A stretch of DNA of 64,000 bases, taken from NCBI GenBank assembly GCA_013822245.1, contig PNKE01000060.1:1-64000 (forward strand). The letters are read 5' to 3'. Source of the stretch: Candidatus Solibacter sp. Lineage in GTDB: Bacteria; Acidobacteriota; Terriglobia; Bryobacterales; Bryobacteraceae. The notes under the pieces were generated by a model that saw only the letters and a program-made list of their open reading frames with translations, did not search any database and had not been told where the DNA came from. Every line of letters begins with the position of its first letter. The stretch's first letter is position 1. This document shows, in pieces, positions 17,159 to 25,980 of this stretch. A program made the translations under genes and the position numbers.

Positions 17159-18535
17159 ATGATTGTCATGAAGTTTGGCGGCACTTCGGTGGAGAGCGCC
17201 GAAGCCATCCGCCGCGTCGCCTCCATCGTCGCCGCGAGAATCGAACACAAGCCCCTGGTCGTCGTCTCCGCCATGGGCAAGACCACCAACCGCATCCTCG
17301 CCGCCGCCGAAAAAGCCGCCGCCGGCAATCTGGCCGATGCGCTCAACAGCGTCGAGGAACTCAAGGACTACACCCGCCGCGAGGCCCTCTCCGCCGCCGG
17401 CGAAGCGTCGGCGAAACAAGTGGAAGCGGTCCTCAGCCGCGAATTCTCCAGCCTCGAATCCTGCATGGAAGCCATCGCCCAGCGCGGCGAACTCACCCCC
17501 GCGCTCTGGGACGAAGCCACCAGCCACGGCGAGCGCACCAGCTCCGCCGTCGTCGCCATCGCCTTCTCCGGAATGGGCATGAACGCCGCTCATCTCGACG
17601 CCCGCGAAGTGCTGATCACAGACTCGCGCCACTCCCAGGCGCTGCCGCTTTTCAGCCGCGCCTACGCCAGATTCAAGGAACGCGCCGTCCCGCTGCTGCA
17701 CGATCACGTCGTCGTCATGGGCGGCTTCATCGGCTCCACCCAGGACGGCGTCACCACCACCCTCGGCCGCGGCGGCAGCGACTTCTCCGCCGCCATCGCC
17801 GGCGCCGGCATCGAAGCCAGTGAGATCCAGATCTGGACCGACGTCGATGGCATGTTGACCTGCGACCCCCGCGTCGTCGAAGGCGGCAAGCGCCTCCGCG
17901 CCGTCTCTTTCGCCGAGGCCGCCGAAATGGCCTACTTCGGCGCCAAGGTCCTCCATCCGTCCACCGTCCAGCCGGCCATCGAAAAGAACATCCCGGTCCG
18001 CATTCTCAACTCCCGCCGCCCCGACGTCGAAGGCACCCGGATCGTCGGCGACGCGGTCTGTTCGACGAACCCGGTCAAGTCCATCGCCTGCAAACGCGGC
18101 ATCACCACCGTCAACGTCCGCAGCCTGCGCATGTTGATGGCCCACGGCTTCCTCCGCCGCATCTTCGAGGTCTTCGACCGCTACAAGACGCCTGTCGACA
18201 TGGTCTCCACCTCCGAGGTCAGCGTCTCGCTCACCATTGACCAGACCCGCATGCTTGACGAAATTCTCGCCGAGCTTTCAAAAATCGCCGAAGTCACCGT
18301 CGAAAGCCAGCGCGCCATCGTCTGCCTGGTCGGCGAAGCCATCCGCGATACGCCCGGCGTCGCCGCCCGCGTCTTCGCCTCTCTCGCCCGCGCCGGCGTC
18401 AACGTTCGTATGATTTCCCAAGGCGCATCGCTTCTCAATATCAGCCTGGTGGTGGATGATGGACAAGTGGTGAATGCTGTCCAAGCCCTGCACGCCGAGT
18501 TCTTCGCCGAAACCGACCCCGAGGTGTTCGCATGA
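17159..18535 (+). CDS. lysC: Aspartate kinase
   Basis: A 458-residue aspartokinase catalysing the first step from aspartate to lysine, threonine and methionine. The N-terminus MIVMKFGGTSVESAEAIRR is the kinase signature. Also visible are TSHGERTSSAVVAIAFS and TLGRGGSDFSAAIAGAGIEA, then a C-terminal pair of ACT domains (NVRSLRMLMAHGFLRRIFEVF and VCLVGEAIRDTPGVAARVFA, each here abbreviated by eye) for amino-acid feedback. The monofunctional length excludes a homoserine dehydrogenase fusion. The ATG at 17159 has GGAAGGA upstream. It is coupled to dapB by ATGA. Confidence 0.95.
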   Translation: MIVMKFGGTSVESAEAIRRVASIVAARIEHKPLVVVSAMGKTTNRILAAAEKAAAGNLADALNSVEELKDYTRREALSAAGEASAKQVEAVLSREFSSLESCMEAIAQRGELTPALWDEATSHGERTSSAVVAIAFSGMGMNAAHLDAREVLITDSRHSQALPLFSRAYARFKERAVPLLHDHVVVMGGFIGSTQDGVTTTLGRGGSDFSAAIAGAGIEASEIQIWTDVDGMLTCDPRVVEGGKRLRAVSFAEAAEMAYFGAKVLHPSTVQPAIEKNIPVRILNSRRPDVEGTRIVGDAVCSTNPVKSIACKRGITTVNVRSLRMLMAHGFLRRIFEVFDRYKTPVDMVSTSEVSVSLTIDQTRMLDEILAELSKIAEVTVESQRAIVCLVGEAIRDTPGVAARVFASLARAGVNVRMISQGASLLNISLVVDDGQVVNAVQALHAEFFAETDPEVFA

Positions 18536-19236
18536 AACGCCTCGCCCTGGTCGGCTACGGCAGGATGGGCCGGATGCTTGAATCCATGGCCGGGGAGTCC
18601 GGCTTCGAAGTCGTCCTGCGCCTCGACATCGACAACAATGCCAACGGCGAGGGACTCACGGCCGGCAATTTCCAGGGCGTCGACGTCGCCATCGAATTCA
18701 CAGCCCCCGACATCGCCCCCTCGAATCTTCTTCCCCTCGCCCGGCTCGGCGTGCCCACCGTCTGCGGCGCCACCGGCTGGTTCGATCGCCTCGACGAAAT
18801 CGCCGCCGCCTTCAACGCCTCGGGCGCACCGCTTGTCTACGGACCCAACTTCTCCATCGGCGTCAACCTCTTCGCCCGCGTCGTCGCCGAGGCCGCACGC
18901 CTCATGGCCCGCCAGCCCGCTTACGAAGCCTGGGCCTGGGAGATCCACCACTCGCAGAAAAAGGACGCGCCCTCGGGCACCCTGCTCAAACTGGTGTCCG
19001 ATATGCGCCAGGCCGGCTACACGGCCGCTGTCGATGTCGCCTCCAACCGCGCCGGCCGCGTCCCCGGCACCCACGAAATCGGATTCGATTCCTCCGCCGA
19101 CACCATCACGCTCTGCCACACCGCCCGTAGCCGCGAAGGTTTTGCCCGCGGCGCTCTCTGGGCCGCCAACTGGATCGGCGGAAAAACCGGCGTCCATGAG
19201 ATCAGCCGGATACTGTTTGAGGATTCCAAGGAGTAA
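18532..19236 (+). CDS. dapB: 4-hydroxy-tetrahydrodipicolinate reductase
   Basis: A 234-residue DapB. The NAD(P)-binding motif VGYGRMGRML opens the protein, and the catalytic/substrate segment EIHHSQKKDAPSGTLLKL is intact. It reduces the DapA product to tetrahydrodipicolinate. It is somewhat shorter than the proteobacterial enzyme (about 270), like other short DapB forms. The start overlaps the lysC stop; dapA follows three bases after the stop. Confidence 0.94.
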   Translation: MKRLALVGYGRMGRMLESMAGESGFEVVLRLDIDNNANGEGLTAGNFQGVDVAIEFTAPDIAPSNLLPLARLGVPTVCGATGWFDRLDEIAAAFNASGAPLVYGPNFSIGVNLFARVVAEAARLMARQPAYEAWAWEIHHSQKKDAPSGTLLKLVSDMRQAGYTAAVDVASNRAGRVPGTHEIGFDSSADTITLCHTARSREGFARGALWAANWIGGKTGVHEISRILFEDSKE

Positions 19237-19239
19237 GCC

Positions 19240-20118
19240 ATGTTTCAAGGATGCGGAACAGCCCTGGTGACGCCTTTCAAGGCCGATCTCAGCCTCGATG
19301 AACTCACCCTGCGCCATCTCGTGCGCCGCCAGATCGAAGCCGGTGTCCACTTCCTGGTCCCCTGCGGCACCACCGGCGAAAGCCCCACGCTCACCCGCGG
19401 CGAGAAAATCCGCGTCGTCGAAATCGTCCTCGAGGAGGCCAACGGCATCGTCCCCGTCCTGGCCGGCGCCGGCAGTTACGACACCTCCGAGGTCATCGCA
19501 CTCGCCCGCGAATACGGGGCCATGGGCGTCGACGGCATTCTCTCGGTCGCGCCTTACTACAACAAGCCCACGCAGGAAGGCCTCTACCGCCACTACAAGG
19601 CCATCGCCGAGGGTGCAGGCAAGCCCGTCGTCGTCTACAACGTCCCCGGCCGCACCGGCGTCAACGTTGAACCCGCCACCCTCGCCCGCCTCGCCCAAAT
19701 CGACAACATCGCCGGCGTCAAGGAGGCCTCCGGCAATATCTCCCAGATGGCCGCCATCTGCGCCCGCGTGCCGAAGGAATTCGACGTCCTCTCCGGTGAC
19801 GACTCCATCGCGCTGCCGCTCGCCTCGCTCGGCGGCCGCGGCGTCATCTCCGTGGCGTCGAACGAAATCCCCGCCCCGATGGCCGCCCTCTGCAACCATC
19901 TCCTCAAGGGCGAATTCGCCGAAGCCCGCGCCGTTCACGAGCAATGGCTGGCGTTGATGGAAGTCAACTTCGTCGAATCCAATCCCATCCCCGTCAAGGC
20001 CGCCATGGCCCGCATGGGCCTGCTGCAACCCGTTTGGCGGCTGCCCATGTGCGAACCCCAACCCGCATCCATGGCCCGCATCGAAGACGTTCTCCATCAG
20101 ACAGGTCTTGTCGCATGA
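19240..20118 (+). CDS. dapA: 4-hydroxy-tetrahydrodipicolinate synthase
   Basis: A 292-residue TIM-barrel lyase condensing pyruvate with aspartate semialdehyde. The family motifs are present: CGTTGESPTLT, the catalytic Tyr and Arg in VVYNVPGRTGVN, and the Schiff-base lysine in AGVKEASGNI. Length matches the family. It overlaps dapD by four bases (ATGA). Confidence 0.96.
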   Translation: MFQGCGTALVTPFKADLSLDELTLRHLVRRQIEAGVHFLVPCGTTGESPTLTRGEKIRVVEIVLEEANGIVPVLAGAGSYDTSEVIALAREYGAMGVDGILSVAPYYNKPTQEGLYRHYKAIAEGAGKPVVVYNVPGRTGVNVEPATLARLAQIDNIAGVKEASGNISQMAAICARVPKEFDVLSGDDSIALPLASLGGRGVISVASNEIPAPMAALCNHLLKGEFAEARAVHEQWLALMEVNFVESNPIPVKAAMARMGLLQPVWRLPMCEPQPASMARIEDVLHQTGLVA

Positions 20119-20957
20119 GCCTCGCCCAACAGATCGAAGACCTCTTCGCCAATCCGCCCTCCGCTTACACCCCCGCTGACCAGGCCCTGTTCGCCCAATT
20201 CAAGGACGCGCTGAATCGCGGCCAGGTCCGCGCCGCTGAGCCTTGCTCCGACACCCGCAGCGGCTGGAAGGTGAACGCCTGGGTCAAGAAGGGCATCCTC
20301 TGCGGCTTCCGCATGGGCTCCATCGTCGACATGTCGATCGACCCCGCGCGCCAGCCCTGGCATGACAAGGCCACCTACCCCGTCCGCGCCATCCCCGCCG
20401 GCGCGGGCATCCGCATCGTGCCCGGCGGCTCGTCCATTCGCGACGGCTCCTACATCGGACGCGGCGTCACCTGCATGCCGCCCATGTACATCAACGTCGG
20501 CGCCTATGTCGGCGAATCCACCATGATTGACTCCCACGCCCTGGTCGGCAGTTGCGCCCAGGTCGGCGCACGCTGCCACGTCTCGGCCGCGGCGCAGTTG
20601 GGCGGCGTCCTTGAACCCATCGGCGCGCTGCCCGTCGTCATCGAGGACGACGTCCTGGTCGGCGGCAACTGCGGCGTCTATGAAGGCTCCGTCGTCAAGA
20701 AACGCGCCGTGCTCGGCTCCGGCGTCATCTTGAACCGTTCCACGCCCATCTACGACCTGGTCACCGGCCAGGTCCACGCAGCGACAGACGAGGATCCGCT
20801 CATCGTCCCTGAAAACGCCGTCGTCATCGCCGGCTCACGCGCCGTCTCGAAGGGCAAGGGCGCCGAATGGGGCATCTCGCTCTACACACCCGTCATCGTC
20901 AAGTACCGCGACGAAAAGACCGACGAGAAGGTCCGTCTCGAAGACTATCTGCGTTAA
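20115..20957 (+). CDS. dapD: 2,3,4,5-tetrahydropyridine-2,6-dicarboxylate N-succinyltransferase
   Basis: A 280-residue DapD. After a helical N-terminal region comes a left-handed beta helix with hexapeptide repeats (VGAYVGESTMIDSHALVGSC in part, then QVGARCHVSAAAQLGGVLEP) and the DapD-typical WKVNAWVKKGILCGFRMG and VIEDDVLVGGNCGVYEG. Its presence shows that this organism uses the succinylase branch of DAP synthesis. The ATG at 20115 overlaps the dapA stop. Its TAA and the stop of the convergent glycosyltransferase share the same TTAA palindrome. Confidence 0.95.
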   Translation: MSLAQQIEDLFANPPSAYTPADQALFAQFKDALNRGQVRAAEPCSDTRSGWKVNAWVKKGILCGFRMGSIVDMSIDPARQPWHDKATYPVRAIPAGAGIRIVPGGSSIRDGSYIGRGVTCMPPMYINVGAYVGESTMIDSHALVGSCAQVGARCHVSAAAQLGGVLEPIGALPVVIEDDVLVGGNCGVYEGSVVKKRAVLGSGVILNRSTPIYDLVTGQVHAATDEDPLIVPENAVVIAGSRAVSKGKGAEWGISLYTPVIVKYRDEKTDEKVRLEDYLR

Positions 20958-22018
20958 CGCCGCGCCGCCCTCACCAGCGATTCAACCGTCGCCTCGGCCG
21001 CATGGCGCCATGTCAGCGATGCGGCCAGCCTCGCCTGTGGCTCACGTCCGTCCATCACCTGTTCCATCGCACTGATCAACGCCTCGTCGCTCTCCGGGTC
21101 AAACATCACCGCCGCGCCCCGCGCCAGCGTCTTCAACGGTTCGATGTCTGAACACGCCAGCGGCACGCCCGCCGCCATCGCCTCGGCCACCGGCATCCCG
21201 AAGCCCTCGAAAGTCGACGGATACACCACCGCCCGCGCCGTCCTGAACAACTCCAGCAACTCGCTTCGCTCCACCCAGCCCTTCACCTCCACCGCCTCGC
21301 CCATCTCCGCCGCCATCCTCGCAACGCCGTCGTGGACAAACCCCTTCACCCCCGTCAGCACCAGCCTGATCCCAGGCCGTGTCTCGCGCAGCTTCGCGAA
21401 ACACCTCAGCAGCCGCGCATGGTTCTTGTGCGGATGCGTCGTCGACGGGCACAGCAGGAAATCCCCCGCCTCCCGCCTCCCCGCCAAGTCAAAGAACGCC
21501 TGATCCACCCCATGCGGCACCACGTCAATCCGCCCCGCATCCAGGAACGGATAGAACTTCAGCAGATCGTCCCTCGTCGCCGGACTCACCGCGATCAACC
21601 GCTCAGACCGTCTCGCCGCCATCCCCAGCAGCAGATTCCACGCCGGCAGATCGAACCGCCGGAAATACTCCGGATGCCGCTTGTGCTGCAAATCGTGAAA
21701 CACCGTCACCTGCGGCCGCCCCGGCGCATACGGCGCCGTGAACCCAGGGTTCAACACGACCTCAATTCCCGCCCGCTTCAGCGCCCCCGGCAGCCGCATC
21801 TGTTCAAATAGAATCCGCGCCGGCCGGTTCGCCGCGCTTACCTCCAGCACCCGCGCCTCACGCCCCAGCGCGCCCGTCTCGCGGTTGGTGAATACGATCA
21901 GCTCGTGCCCGCTCTCCAGCCCCTCCATCGCTCCAAGCAGCGATCTCAAATACACCTCGGTCCCGCCCACTTGGCCGGGAATCAGGTACAGCGCATTGAT
22001 GCCGATTCGCAGCTTCGT
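20954..22018 (-). CDS. Glycosyltransferase family 4 protein with no standard start codon
   Basis: A GT4 (GT-B fold) glycosyltransferase of about 354 residues. The acceptor-domain start KLRIGINALYLIPGQVGGTE and the donor-domain blocks VVPHGVDQAFF, CPSTTHPHKNHARLL and STFEGFGMPVAEAMAAG are clear; the last carries the EX7E-type glutamates. The conserved first strand begins right after the in-frame TAG that ends the upstream gene, and the first codon is ACG where ATG would be expected. The next standard start is a GTG at 21970, which would remove this strand. Either ACG initiates, or an ATG has mutated or been misread, or there is readthrough. The gene is the last of a surface-glycan cluster. Confidence 0.88.
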   Translation of the reverse strand, partial: TKLRIGINALYLIPGQVGGTEVYLRSLLGAMEGLESGHELIVFTNRETGALGREARVLEVSAANRPARILFEQMRLPGALKRAGIEVVLNPGFTAPYAPGRPQVTVFHDLQHKRHPEYFRRFDLPAWNLLLGMAARRSERLIAVSPATRDDLLKFYPFLDAGRIDVVPHGVDQAFFDLAGRREAGDFLLCPSTTHPHKNHARLLRCFAKLRETRPGIRLVLTGVKGFVHDGVARMAAEMGEAVEVKGWVERSELLELFRTARAVVYPSTFEGFGMPVAEAMAAGVPLACSDIEPLKTLARGAAVMFDPESDEALISAMEQVMDGREPQARLAASLTWRHAAEATVESLVRAARR

Positions 22019-23692
22019 CTACCGCGCCAGCGCCGCCGCCAGCCCTTTCTGCGCCACCGGGTTCTCCGCGTTCAACTCCAGCGCCCGTTTGAAATCGCCC
22101 GCCGCCTCCCCGCTCCGTCCCATCATCAACAACACGTTGCCCCGGTACGCCCACGTCATATCGAACCCTCCGTTCATCCGGATCGCTTCGTTCAGCTCCT
22201 CCAACGCCGCTTCCAGCTTGCCCTGCTTGGCCAGCACCATCCCCAGCGTCGACCGCGCATGATAACTCTCCGCATCCGCCGCCACGGCCTCTTTCAACCT
22301 CGCCTCCGCCTCGCCCGCCTGGCCCGCGCAGTCCAGCGCCAGCGCCCAGTCCACCAGCAGGTCCGCGCCCTTCTGCCCCAGCCTGTGCGCCTCGGAGTAC
22401 TCCGCCGCCGACTCCGCGCATGACCCCTCCGCATACATCGCATGGGCCAACTGAAAACGCGCCCGCGAGTTCATCGGGTTCGCCTCCACCGACGCCCGCC
22501 ACATCCGCTCGGCGCTCTCATAGTCCTGGTTCCGGCTCCACGTCAGCCCGGCGAGCGCCACCATCACCCCGGCCGCCGCGCCCGCCGTCTTCACATCCGG
22601 CCACTTCGCCCGCCGCATCACTTCTACCGCCACCGCCACCAGCCCCAGCGACGAAAAATACAGCCGCCTGTCCGCCATCGCATCGGCGATCGGAATCACC
22701 GACGATGTCGGCGCCACCAGCATCACGAACGCCAGCCACCCAAACCCCGCCAGCGCCCACTCCCGCCTGTACCTGACCGCCGCCGCCGTCGCCGCCACGC
22801 CCGCCGCCGCCCCGGCAATCGTCAACGGCTCCGCCCACGATTTCGCGAACGCCATCCCATGATCGATGTTCATCCCCCACGGCAGAACGAACATCAACAC
22901 ATACCGCCACACCACCTGGCACTGCGTCGCCAGATACGTCAGCGGCGTCACCCCCTCCACGCCAAAGCCCGCCGTCGCCTGCGTCCCCACCGCCTTGAAC
23001 ACATACGCCGCCCCCGCCACGCCCCCCGCCACCAGCGGCGCTAACGCCATCGCCCGCGCCTTCAATCCATCCGTCACGCTCTGCCCAAACCACACCGCCG
23101 TCAACACCATCACCCCCAGCAGCGCGAACGAATGCTCCTTCGATCCCGCAGCCAACCCAAACAGCAACACCACCGCCATCGCCCGCCCCACGCCAATCCG
23201 CTCCGCCCCCAGAAACACCCGGTACGCCGCCAGCGCAAAGAACAGGCTCAACACCTCGCCCCGCGACGCGATATAGCTCACCGCCTCGGTCATCACCGGG
23301 TGCAGCAGGAAGATCCCCGCGCCCGCCGCCGCCAGCCATCCCCGCTTGCCTTCATCCACCCCCGCCAGCCCGCACAGCTTCTTCAACACGCCCAGCATCA
23401 GGCATGCGTTCAACAGATGCAGCGCCAGGCTGACCACATGCATCGGCCCCGCCGACAACCCGAACGCCTGCCGGTCCAGCCACAGGCTCGCGTAATAGAG
23501 CGGCCTCGACGACCTCAACATCTGCGTCAGCGGCGGGCTGCCCTCGGGTTGCAGCACCGGCGACGTCAAATCGTCAAACAGAAACGGCGCATCCATCGCC
23601 GGCAGGTACGCCAGCGCCGCCACCGCCGCCAGCGCCGGCCAAATCCAAACCGGCGGCCCCGCGGCCACGGTGTTCTTAGCTCTCTTTGCCAT
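22019..23692 (-). CDS. Multi-pass membrane protein with C-terminal TPR repeats (TMTC/GT-C-like)
   Basis: A 557-residue membrane protein. The N-terminal two thirds has about ten hydrophobic helices, and an early acidic loop (APFLFDDLTSP) like the catalytic D-D/D-E loops of GT-C glycosyltransferases. LHPVMTEAVSYIASRGE is typical of the TMTC/O-mannosyltransferase-like group. The C-terminal third carries about four TPR units (for example AESYHARSTLGMVLAKQGK). It probably glycosylates exported proteins or participates in glycan transfer. The ATG at 23692 overlaps the end of the DUF2304 gene. Its TAG stop is in the same frame as the following GT4 gene. Confidence 0.8.
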   Translation of the reverse strand: MAKRAKNTVAAGPPVWIWPALAAVAALAYLPAMDAPFLFDDLTSPVLQPEGSPPLTQMLRSSRPLYYASLWLDRQAFGLSAGPMHVVSLALHLLNACLMLGVLKKLCGLAGVDEGKRGWLAAAGAGIFLLHPVMTEAVSYIASRGEVLSLFFALAAYRVFLGAERIGVGRAMAVVLLFGLAAGSKEHSFALLGVMVLTAVWFGQSVTDGLKARAMALAPLVAGGVAGAAYVFKAVGTQATAGFGVEGVTPLTYLATQCQVVWRYVLMFVLPWGMNIDHGMAFAKSWAEPLTIAGAAAGVAATAAAVRYRREWALAGFGWLAFVMLVAPTSSVIPIADAMADRRLYFSSLGLVAVAVEVMRRAKWPDVKTAGAAAGVMVALAGLTWSRNQDYESAERMWRASVEANPMNSRARFQLAHAMYAEGSCAESAAEYSEAHRLGQKGADLLVDWALALDCAGQAGEAEARLKEAVAADAESYHARSTLGMVLAKQGKLEAALEELNEAIRMNGGFDMTWAYRGNVLLMMGRSGEAAGDFKRALELNAENPVAQKGLAAALAR

Positions 23693-24029
23693 CTCGTCTC
23701 TCAACCTGATGCTCAAGGATCGCCACCCGCTGCGTCAGCGTGATGTTCATGTCCTTCAACTCCGACACCACCCTCGAATACCTGTAAAACACAAACATGA
23801 ACACCACCAGCGTCGCCGTGATCAGCGCCGCCGCCGGCTCCGCCAGCCCCAGCCAGCACGCCGCCGAGTTCACCAGCCCCGGCGATAACGACAGCGCCAG
23901 CAACGCCACCCCGGCCGCCAGCCAACTCACCGAATGCTCCACCCGGATCCGCTCCCGCCTCAATGACCGCAGCACCGCCGCGATCAGCACCACGCTCGCA
24001 ACCGTCAACACCAGCAGCAGCCTGTCCAT
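23676..24029 (-). CDS. DUF2304 family small membrane protein
   Basis: A 117-residue protein with three hydrophobic segments (LLLVLTVASVVLIAAVL, WLAAGVALLALSLSPGLV, ALITATLVVFMFVFYRYS) and a short C-terminal coiled coil (LTQRVAILEHQVERR). DUF2304 proteins usually sit beside a polyprenyl-phosphate glycosyltransferase of the GT2 type, exactly as here, and may anchor or assist it. A GGGAGG precedes the ATG with good spacing. Function is not established. Confidence 0.82.
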   Translation of the reverse strand: MDRLLLVLTVASVVLIAAVLRSLRRERIRVEHSVSWLAAGVALLALSLSPGLVNSAACWLGLAEPAAALITATLVVFMFVFYRYSRVVSELKDMNITLTQRVAILEHQVERRDGKES

Positions 24030-24035
24030 CCCCGC

Positions 24036-24773
24036 TTACCTCCCTTGCCCCCGCCCATGCGTCCCGTCATAGCGCAGGATGTTCACGAAAACCCCCAGCA
24101 GCACATGCAGCACGAAGTACACTGACTTCACCGGCGTAATCGAACTCCGCCCCGCCATCCTCGGCCGCATCACCGATTCCACTTCCTCAAACCGGAACGC
24201 CTTCCTCTGCAACACCACCAGCGCCTCGATCTCCGGATACTCCAACGGAAACGTCAGCGAAAACACCTCCAGCGCCCGCCGGCTCACCGCCACGAATCCC
24301 GACGTCGGGTCCGACACTTTCCGCCCCAATATCGGCTTCAGCAACAGCTTGAAAAACGCAATCCCGATCCTTCTCGCCAGCGACGTCCTGAACCCCCCGT
24401 TCGTCCCCTCCGCCCTCACCCCAATCACCATCTCCACCCCGCTCTCCTCCAGCCTCGCCAGCAGCTTCCCTATATCCCCCGGATCATGCTGCCCGTCACC
24501 GTCAATCCGCACCACTGACCTGTATCCCGCGTCATAGGCGTACTTGTAACCCGTCTGCACACACCCCCCCAACCCCAGATGGCAGGGCAGCGATATCACC
24601 TCCGCCCCTCCGGCGCGCGCCTCCGACGCCGTCGCGTCCACCGAACAATCGTTCACCACCAGCACCGGCATCAGCGGACACCTCCGCCTCACCTCCTCCA
24701 CAACACGCCGGATCGACGCCCCCTCGTTATAGGCCGGGATCAGCACCAGCGTCTTTTCCTCCGTCGGTCTCAT
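24036..24773 (-). CDS. GT2 glycosyltransferase, dolichol-phosphate-mannose-synthase-like
   Basis: A 245-residue GT-A enzyme: LVLIPAYNEGASIRRVV, VLVVNDCSVDATASEA, the DxD-like RIDGDGQHDPGDI, and the C-terminal SDPTSGFVAVSRRALEVF. This pattern belongs to GT2 enzymes that charge a polyprenyl phosphate with a sugar. It lies between another GT2 and DUF2304 and overlaps the upstream stop (ATGA). A hydrophobic C-terminal segment (VYFVLHVLLGVFVNIL) suggests membrane association. It probably supplies lipid-linked sugar to the downstream membrane protein; this is inference from context. Confidence 0.87.
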   Translation of the reverse strand: MRPTEEKTLVLIPAYNEGASIRRVVEEVRRRCPLMPVLVVNDCSVDATASEARAGGAEVISLPCHLGLGGCVQTGYKYAYDAGYRSVVRIDGDGQHDPGDIGKLLARLEESGVEMVIGVRAEGTNGGFRTSLARRIGIAFFKLLLKPILGRKVSDPTSGFVAVSRRALEVFSLTFPLEYPEIEALVVLQRKAFRFEEVESVMRPRMAGRSSITPVKSVYFVLHVLLGVFVNILRYDGTHGRGQGR

Positions 24774-25783
24774 TGCCCGGCCACCTCTCTCAGGCTGATT
24801 CCGTGCTCCCGCATCCGCCGCTTGAACTCGCCTGGCGTGATCTTCCGCGCCCGCCGGATCTCCGCCCTCTGCCGCAGCAGTTCCGGCAGCGCCGCCGCCA
24901 GCGCCGCATGGGCCTTGATGACGCTCCACGGCAACACCCACCACCCCTGTCCGGACTTTGCGAACTCGCCCGCCTTGCCCTCGCCCTTCAGCATCGCCGC
25001 CACGTGCAGCGCATACCTGGCCACGCTCCACCCCGGCGCCGCCGCCGCCCACATCGCGGGGAAGTTCTTCACCACCACTCTCAGCCTGTTCCTCTCCACC
25101 AGGTACGCCTTCAACGGCGACACCCGCCCCGCCGTCGCCGAATACGCATGTTCCACCCGCGCCTCCGGCACATACACGCACCGCCACCCCGCCCAGTGCC
25201 CGCGCAGCGCCAGGTCCGTATCCTCGCAATAGAGGAAAAACCGCGCGTCGAACATTCCAATCTCCTCAAGCATCCTCGCCCTGTACATCGCCGCGCAGCC
25301 CGACGGAATCAGCGCCTCCCGCATCCGGTCCTCGCCGGCGGCCTCACGCATCCTGCCCGCCTGCTTCGACGAACCGTCCCGCGCCACCCCCAGCCCCGCC
25401 GAATCCAGCCTCTCCGTGCCCTTCAACACAATCCTCGACGCCGCCATCCCCGCCTCCGGCCTCTCCTCCAACGCCTTCACCAGTGACTCGATCCATCCCG
25501 GCCCCGCCACCGCGTCGTCATTCAATACCGCCAGATAGTCCGCCGGCTGCAATCTCCAGCCCTGGTTCACCGCTTCGCCGAATCCGGCGTTCGCCGCGTT
25601 CTCGATCAGCCTGAACCTATACTTCGCCGCGCCCTGCCCGCGGATCGCTCCCCGTCCGCTGTTGTCCACCACCACGGTCTGGAATTCCTTCCACGTCTGC
25701 GCCTCCAGCGACGCCAGACACTCCACCAGCATCCCGCCCGTGGCGAGCGTGGGGACAACAACGGTAACCGAGACGCCGGGCAA
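24770..25783 (-). CDS. GT2 family glycosyltransferase, rhamnosyltransferase-like
   Basis: A 337-residue GT2 protein with a GT-A fold: VTVVVPTLATGGMLVECL, NAANAGFGEAVNQGW, and the DxD in YLAVLNDDAVAGPGW. The ending part of the catalytic domain, FFLYCEDTDLALRGHWAGW, is the ED-type base block of WbbL/rhamnosyltransferase relatives. The only in-frame standard start near the first beta strand is a TTG, with GAGGA directly in front of it and thus badly spaced, so initiation may be weak. It is the first gene of the glycan operon; the upstream gap of about 200 bases could hold its promoter. Confidence 0.86.
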   Translation of the reverse strand: MPGVSVTVVVPTLATGGMLVECLASLEAQTWKEFQTVVVDNSGRGAIRGQGAAKYRFRLIENAANAGFGEAVNQGWRLQPADYLAVLNDDAVAGPGWIESLVKALEERPEAGMAASRIVLKGTERLDSAGLGVARDGSSKQAGRMREAAGEDRMREALIPSGCAAMYRARMLEEIGMFDARFFLYCEDTDLALRGHWAGWRCVYVPEARVEHAYSATAGRVSPLKAYLVERNRLRVVVKNFPAMWAAAAPGWSVARYALHVAAMLKGEGKAGEFAKSGQGWWVLPWSVIKAHAALAAALPELLRQRAEIRRARKITPGEFKRRMREHGISLREVAGQ

Positions 25784-25980
25784 TCCTCAATTTTAGTCGA
25801 AACCATCCCCATAATGCCGCTTTTCCCCATCCCCGGCCCAACCGCGCTTCGATATCCCGGAAACCTACCGCCATCTTCTCCAACCGCGAACGCGGAGTGC
25901 CGCGTCAACGGGCCACGCATTCGGCGGCGCTCCCTGGCGGGCCGGGCGCCCAGGCCCCGCCCGCTCGGCTCGCCCCGCCC

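Noticed and set aside
18181-20097. Long open frame of 638 codons on the minus strand, antisense to lysC-dapB-dapA
   Set aside because: High-GC shadow of well-identified genes; composition is low-complexity and no domain is visible.
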